Assembly (NCBI RefSeq): GCF_003173035.1
Contig: NZ_QGLE01000001.1
Span: forward strand, 248,001-312,000
DNA length: 64,000 nt
Direction: 5' to 3'
Source: Zavarzinia aquatilis
GTDB taxonomy: Bacteria; Pseudomonadota; Alphaproteobacteria; Zavarziniales; Zavarziniaceae
Of the stretch, positions 61,243 to 64,000 are shown one piece after another. Position numbers and translations under genes: made by a program. Below the pieces are notes generated by a model, which did not search any database, had not been told where the DNA came from, and saw only the letters and a list, made by a program, of their open reading frames with translations. Each line of letters opens with the position of its first letter. Position 1 is the stretch's first letter.

Positions 61243-61374
61243 GGTTGGAAAGTCAGGCCCTCTGGGTCAGCGATCAAGAGGGCATGAACGCCCGTCCCTG
61301 CCACAATCTCTTTGCACCCGAGACGGCAATGAACATTGATACTGATCAAGTAAAACCCTGGGGACAAGGTTCAT

Positions 61375-62691
61375 TCACGCCAAACGCGACTTAATTTCCT
61401 GACTTTTTATCAGAGGGAGAATTGTCTTCATTTCGGGGCCATGGGCGCGGCCGGTCAGCGCGAGGCGGAGCGGCAGGAACAGCGCCTTGCCCTTGGCCCC
61501 GGTCGCCGCGGCGATGGCCGAGGTCCAGCGCCCCCAGCTCTCGCCATCGAGCTCGGCCGGCAACAGGTCGGCGGCCACGGCGAGGACGCCCCTGGCATCC
61601 TCGATCTCCACGCGCTCGACGGGGCCGGTCACCACCTGCCACCAGTCGGCGGCATCGCCGACGACGGCGATATTGCCGCGTACCGCCTGCCAGAACGCGG
61701 CATCCGCGCCCGCCGGCAGGCGCTCTCGCACCGTCTCGAAGTCGAGATGTTGCAGGACATGGGCGGACAGGGTGCGGAGTTCCGATGGATCGAAGCGTGC
61801 GGGCGCCTTGCCGAAACGGGACAGGTCGAACCCCTCGATCAGGGCGTCCCGCGCCGCGACCGGTTCCACCGGATCGGCGGTGCCGAGACGGGCGAGCAGG
61901 GCATCGACCGCCAGCGCCTCGATCCCCTCCGCCCGCAGCGAGGCGAGCGATAGCGAGCCAAGGCGCTTGGACAGGCCGGCGCCCGTGCCGTCGACCAGCA
62001 GCGAGAGATGGCCGAAGGCGGGCACCGCGCCGCCCAGTGCCTCGAACAATTCGATCTGCACGCCCGTGTTGGTTACATGGTCTTCGCCGCGGATGACATG
62101 GCTGATGGCGAAGTCGATGTCGTCGACGACCGAGGTCAGGGTGTAGAGCGGCTGGCCGTCGCTGCGGATCAGCACGGGATCGGACAGGGAGGCGGTATCG
62201 ACCACCGTCTCGCCCTTGACGAGGTCGGGCCAGGACAGGCGCCGGCCGTCGAGACGGAAGCGCCAGTGCGGGGCACCGCGTTCCGCCGTCAGCCGCGCCT
62301 TGTCGGCCTCGCCCAGCTTCAGGGCGGCGCGGTCGTAGACCGGCGGACGGTGCTGCGCGATCTGCAGCTTGCGGCGGAGTTCCAGCTCTTCCGCCGTCTC
62401 CCAGGCGGGGTAGAGCCGGCCGCTGGCCTTCAAGGCGGCAATGGCCTCGTCATAGCGGGGAAAACGGTCGGACTCGCGGGCGAAAGCGTCCCAGTCGAGG
62501 CCGAGCCAGCGCAGGTCTTCCTCGATGGCGGCGGCGAATTCGGCGGTAGAGCGTTCCCGGTCGGTATCGTCGAGGCGCAGCAGGAAGCTGCCGCCGTGCT
62601 TCCGGGCGAAGAGCCAGTTGACGAGGGCGATGCGCGCGTTGCCGACGTGAAGCCGGCCGGTGGGGCTGGGGGCGAAGCGGACGGCGACCAT
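61375..62691 (-). CDS. gltX: Glutamyl-tRNA synthetase
   Basis: 438 residues, slightly shorter than usual. [22 protein letters not shown] holds the HIGH-like HVGN motif, and LSKRLGS takes the place of KMSKS (SKR form, common in Alphaproteobacteria). [12 protein letters not shown] is another family segment. Many Alphaproteobacteria have two gltX genes, of which one may charge tRNA-Gln; which one this is cannot be told. It is an isolated minus-strand gene with about 130 bases before GGDEF 2. Confidence 0.95.
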   Translation of the reverse strand: MVAVRFAPSPTGRLHVGNARIALVNWLFARKHGGSFLLRLDDTDRERSTAEFAAAIEEDLRWLGLDWDAFARESDRFPRYDEAIAALKASGRLYPAWETAEELELRRKLQIAQHRPPVYDRAALKLGEADKARLTAERGAPHWRFRLDGRRLSWPDLVKGETVVDTASLSDPVLIRSDGQPLYTLTSVVDDIDFAISHVIRGEDHVTNTGVQIELFEALGGAVPAFGHLSLLVDGTGAGLSKRLGSLSLASLRAEGIEALAVDALLARLGTADPVEPVAARDALIEGFDLSRFGKAPARFDPSELRTLSAHVLQHLDFETVRERLPAGADAAFWQAVRGNIAVVGDAADWWQVVTGPVERVEIEDARGVLAVAADLLPAELDGESWGRWTSAIAAATGAKGKALFLPLRLALTGRAHGPEMKTILPLIKSQEIKSRLA

Positions 62692-62759
62692 GTCAGGCGC
62701 GGCGGGCGAGGGGGCGGGTCATCATGGCGGCAAGGATTAGCCGCCGGCGCGTGGCTTGG

Positions 62760-63239
62760 CTAGGGTCTGATCTCGATCGGGGTGCCGTCGGGCACCAGCG
62801 ACCAGATTTCCCGGATGGCGTCGTTGGAGACGGCGATGCAGCCGGCCGTCCAGTCCCAGGGCAAGGTCACGGCGTCGGGCAGGGCGTTGGGCTGACCGTG
62901 GATCATGATATCGCCGCCCGGGGACAGGCCCCGCTTCGAAGCTGCGGCGAGATCCCACGGCTCGGGATAGGAAATCCGCAGCGAGAGCGTATATGCCGAG
63001 GCGGGATTGCGCCCCTCGATGCGGTAGAGGCCTTCGGGCGTCCGCCCGTCGCCCTCCACCTGCTTGCGGCCCTCGGGGGCGGAGCCGAGGTGGATGTCGT
63101 ATTCGCGGACCAGGGTCTCGCCTTCGTACAGGCGAAGTTTCCGCTCCGCCTTGGTCACGAGGATACGGTCGACATCGGCGCAGGCCGGCGTCGCCGTCAG
63201 CAGCATCAGAAGGGAAAGGGCGGCATATCGCATCGACAT
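62760..63239 (-). CDS. L,D-transpeptidase (YkuD domain)
   Basis: 159 residues with a signal peptide (MRYAALSLLMLLTATPACA). The YkuD core DRILVTKAERKLRLYEGETLVREYDIHLG leads to the active site: His in IMIHGQPN and the nucleophile in WTAGCIAVSN. It cross-links peptidoglycan or attaches lipoprotein in the periplasm. At this length it is a minimal catalytic domain. An ATG three codons later (MRY) is also possible. Confidence 0.93.
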   Translation of the reverse strand: MSMRYAALSLLMLLTATPACADVDRILVTKAERKLRLYEGETLVREYDIHLGSAPEGRKQVEGDGRTPEGLYRIEGRNPASAYTLSLRISYPEPWDLAAASKRGLSPGGDIMIHGQPNALPDAVTLPWDWTAGCIAVSNDAIREIWSLVPDGTPIEIRP

Positions 63240-63284
63240 GCCGCCGAGACTATGGCCTCGCCGCCATCCCTGCGGTGAGGCGGA

Positions 63285-63999
63285 TCACAGGTCGCGCGCC
63301 GCCTTTAGCCGCTCGGCGAGGGCGAGGGTCTGCACCGCCTGATCGGGGGTGACCCGGGGCGGGCGCCTGTTGCGGATCGCGTCGAGGAAATCGGCGAGTT
63401 CATCGAGCAGGGGCTCGCGCCGCTCGATCGGAACCGGCGTCTCGACCACGCTGCCGCCTTCGCCCGGGCGGCGGATCACCAGGGTCTGGGCGATATAATC
63501 GGCGACGGCGCCGGCTTCGGTGCCCAGCACCTCGAGGGTGCGGATGCGGATCGGTGTCATGCGGCTGGCGCTGATCGCGGCGAGAATGCCGCCCGGAAAG
63601 CCGACGAGGGCGGTCGCGTAATCGTAGCCGGGGACATCGGCGCCGCGCAGGCCATCGACCTGCGCCCTGACCGCCTCGGGCCGGCCGAGGAGGTCGAGCA
63701 CGACGTCGATGTCATGCACCATCAGGTCGTCGATCACGTCCACATCGACGATACGGCCGGCCTTGGCCAGGCGCCGGGCGGTGACGGCGTGAAGGGGGCC
63801 GAGCTGCGGCAGCGCCGCCTTCAGCGCGACCACGGCGGGATTGAAACGCTCGAGATGGCCGACGGCGAGGGTGACGCCCGCCGCCTTGCCGAGGTCGGCG
63901 ATGCGCCGGCCTTCCTCGGCCGACAGGGCGAGGGGCTTTTCGATCATGCAGTGGATGCCGCGGCGGATCAGATGATCCGCGAGGTCGGCATGGGTGACC
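63285..63999 (-). CDS. Gfo/Idh/MocA family oxidoreductase, 5' end outside the window
   Basis: The frame runs open to the window edge (VTHADLADHLIRRGIHC precedes the visible MIEKPLALS). The conserved EKP motif of the Rossmann domain and the C-terminal domain (HDIDVVLDLLG, ..GFPGGILAAISASRM) mark Gfo/Idh/MocA. It reduces or oxidises a sugar or related ring with NAD(P)H; the substrate is unknown. About 238 residues are visible. Confidence 0.9.
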   Translation of the reverse strand, partial: VTHADLADHLIRRGIHCMIEKPLALSAEEGRRIADLGKAAGVTLAVGHLERFNPAVVALKAALPQLGPLHAVTARRLAKAGRIVDVDVIDDLMVHDIDVVLDLLGRPEAVRAQVDGLRGADVPGYDYATALVGFPGGILAAISASRMTPIRIRTLEVLGTEAGAVADYIAQTLVIRRPGEGGSVVETPVPIERREPLLDELADFLDAIRNRRPPRVTPDQAVQTLALAERLKAARDL

Positions 64000-64000
64000 G

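Noticed and set aside
1-64000. CRISPR arrays
   Set aside because: No regularly spaced direct repeats were seen; the REP-like palindromes are dispersed and not in arrays.

Overview
The window looks like chromosomal DNA of a high-GC alphaproteobacterium. I infer a Rhodospirillales-like (possibly Zavarzinia-like) lineage; this is a guess from gene content and not a sequence match. The evidence for Alphaproteobacteria is the DUF1476 (ATPase inhibitor zeta) gene, the split purS-purQ-purL set, a NDUFAF7-type methyltransferase beside lgt, UbiK, and GC-rich codon use throughout. Coding density is high and ATGA/GTGA stop-start overlaps are common. I see no insertion sequence, prophage, CRISPR array or rRNA; there is one tRNA.

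Layout. 1-7.9 kb: the end of an M48 peptidase gene; a minus-strand run rplY-pth-ychF-maoC-maoC-dienelactone hydrolase; a marR-MFS pair with a palindromic operator; and an MHS-type transporter. 8-13 kb: prs and the overlapping chain lgt-midA-pgeF-22-codon ORF, divergent from ubiK and a ChaC-like gene. 13-24.5 kb: a candidate small RNA or leader with a strong terminator, then accessory metabolism. This includes a DsbA-like protein, esterase, SDR, XRE-cupin regulator with EamA exporter, a PhnZ-like HD oxygenase with a CoA ligase and a divergent UDG-like protein, a CaiB-type CoA transferase and an M48 lipoprotein. 24.6-35.6 kb: bolA, transglutaminase, purL-purQ-purS, purC, DUF1476-GNAT, an MFS exporter, a GST, purB and a thioesterase. 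35.9-42.6 kb: a single-chain MmeI-like restriction-modification enzyme, then the MBL hydrolase-sfsA-map-radC operon. 42.8-47.9 kb: a five-gene cluster of LysR, an unknown protein, an orphan ABC substrate-binding protein and two paralogous non-heme iron oxygenases. 47.9-57.9 kb: a cinA-like gene, two lipoproteins around tRNA-Leu(TAA), a YddA/SbmA-type ABC exporter behind a CRP-like box, an unknown 541-residue protein, a cupin and the cysS-cimA-trmJ operon. 58-61.2 kb: two paralogous membrane GGDEF proteins flanking an XRE regulator whose S24 domain lacks its catalytic residues. 61.4-64 kb: gltX, an L,D-transpeptidase and the end of a Gfo/Idh/MocA oxidoreductase.

The candidates for something undescribed are three loci. 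The first is the LysR/binding protein/twin oxygenase cluster, which looks like a small-molecule (possibly guanidino or other nitrogen compound) utilisation module. The second is the GGDEF-XRE-GGDEF locus, where both cyclases share an exactly spaced periplasmic CX27C pair. The third is the PhnZ-like oxygenase in an operon with a CoA ligase and no phosphonate genes. Five paired REP-like palindromes lie between genes.
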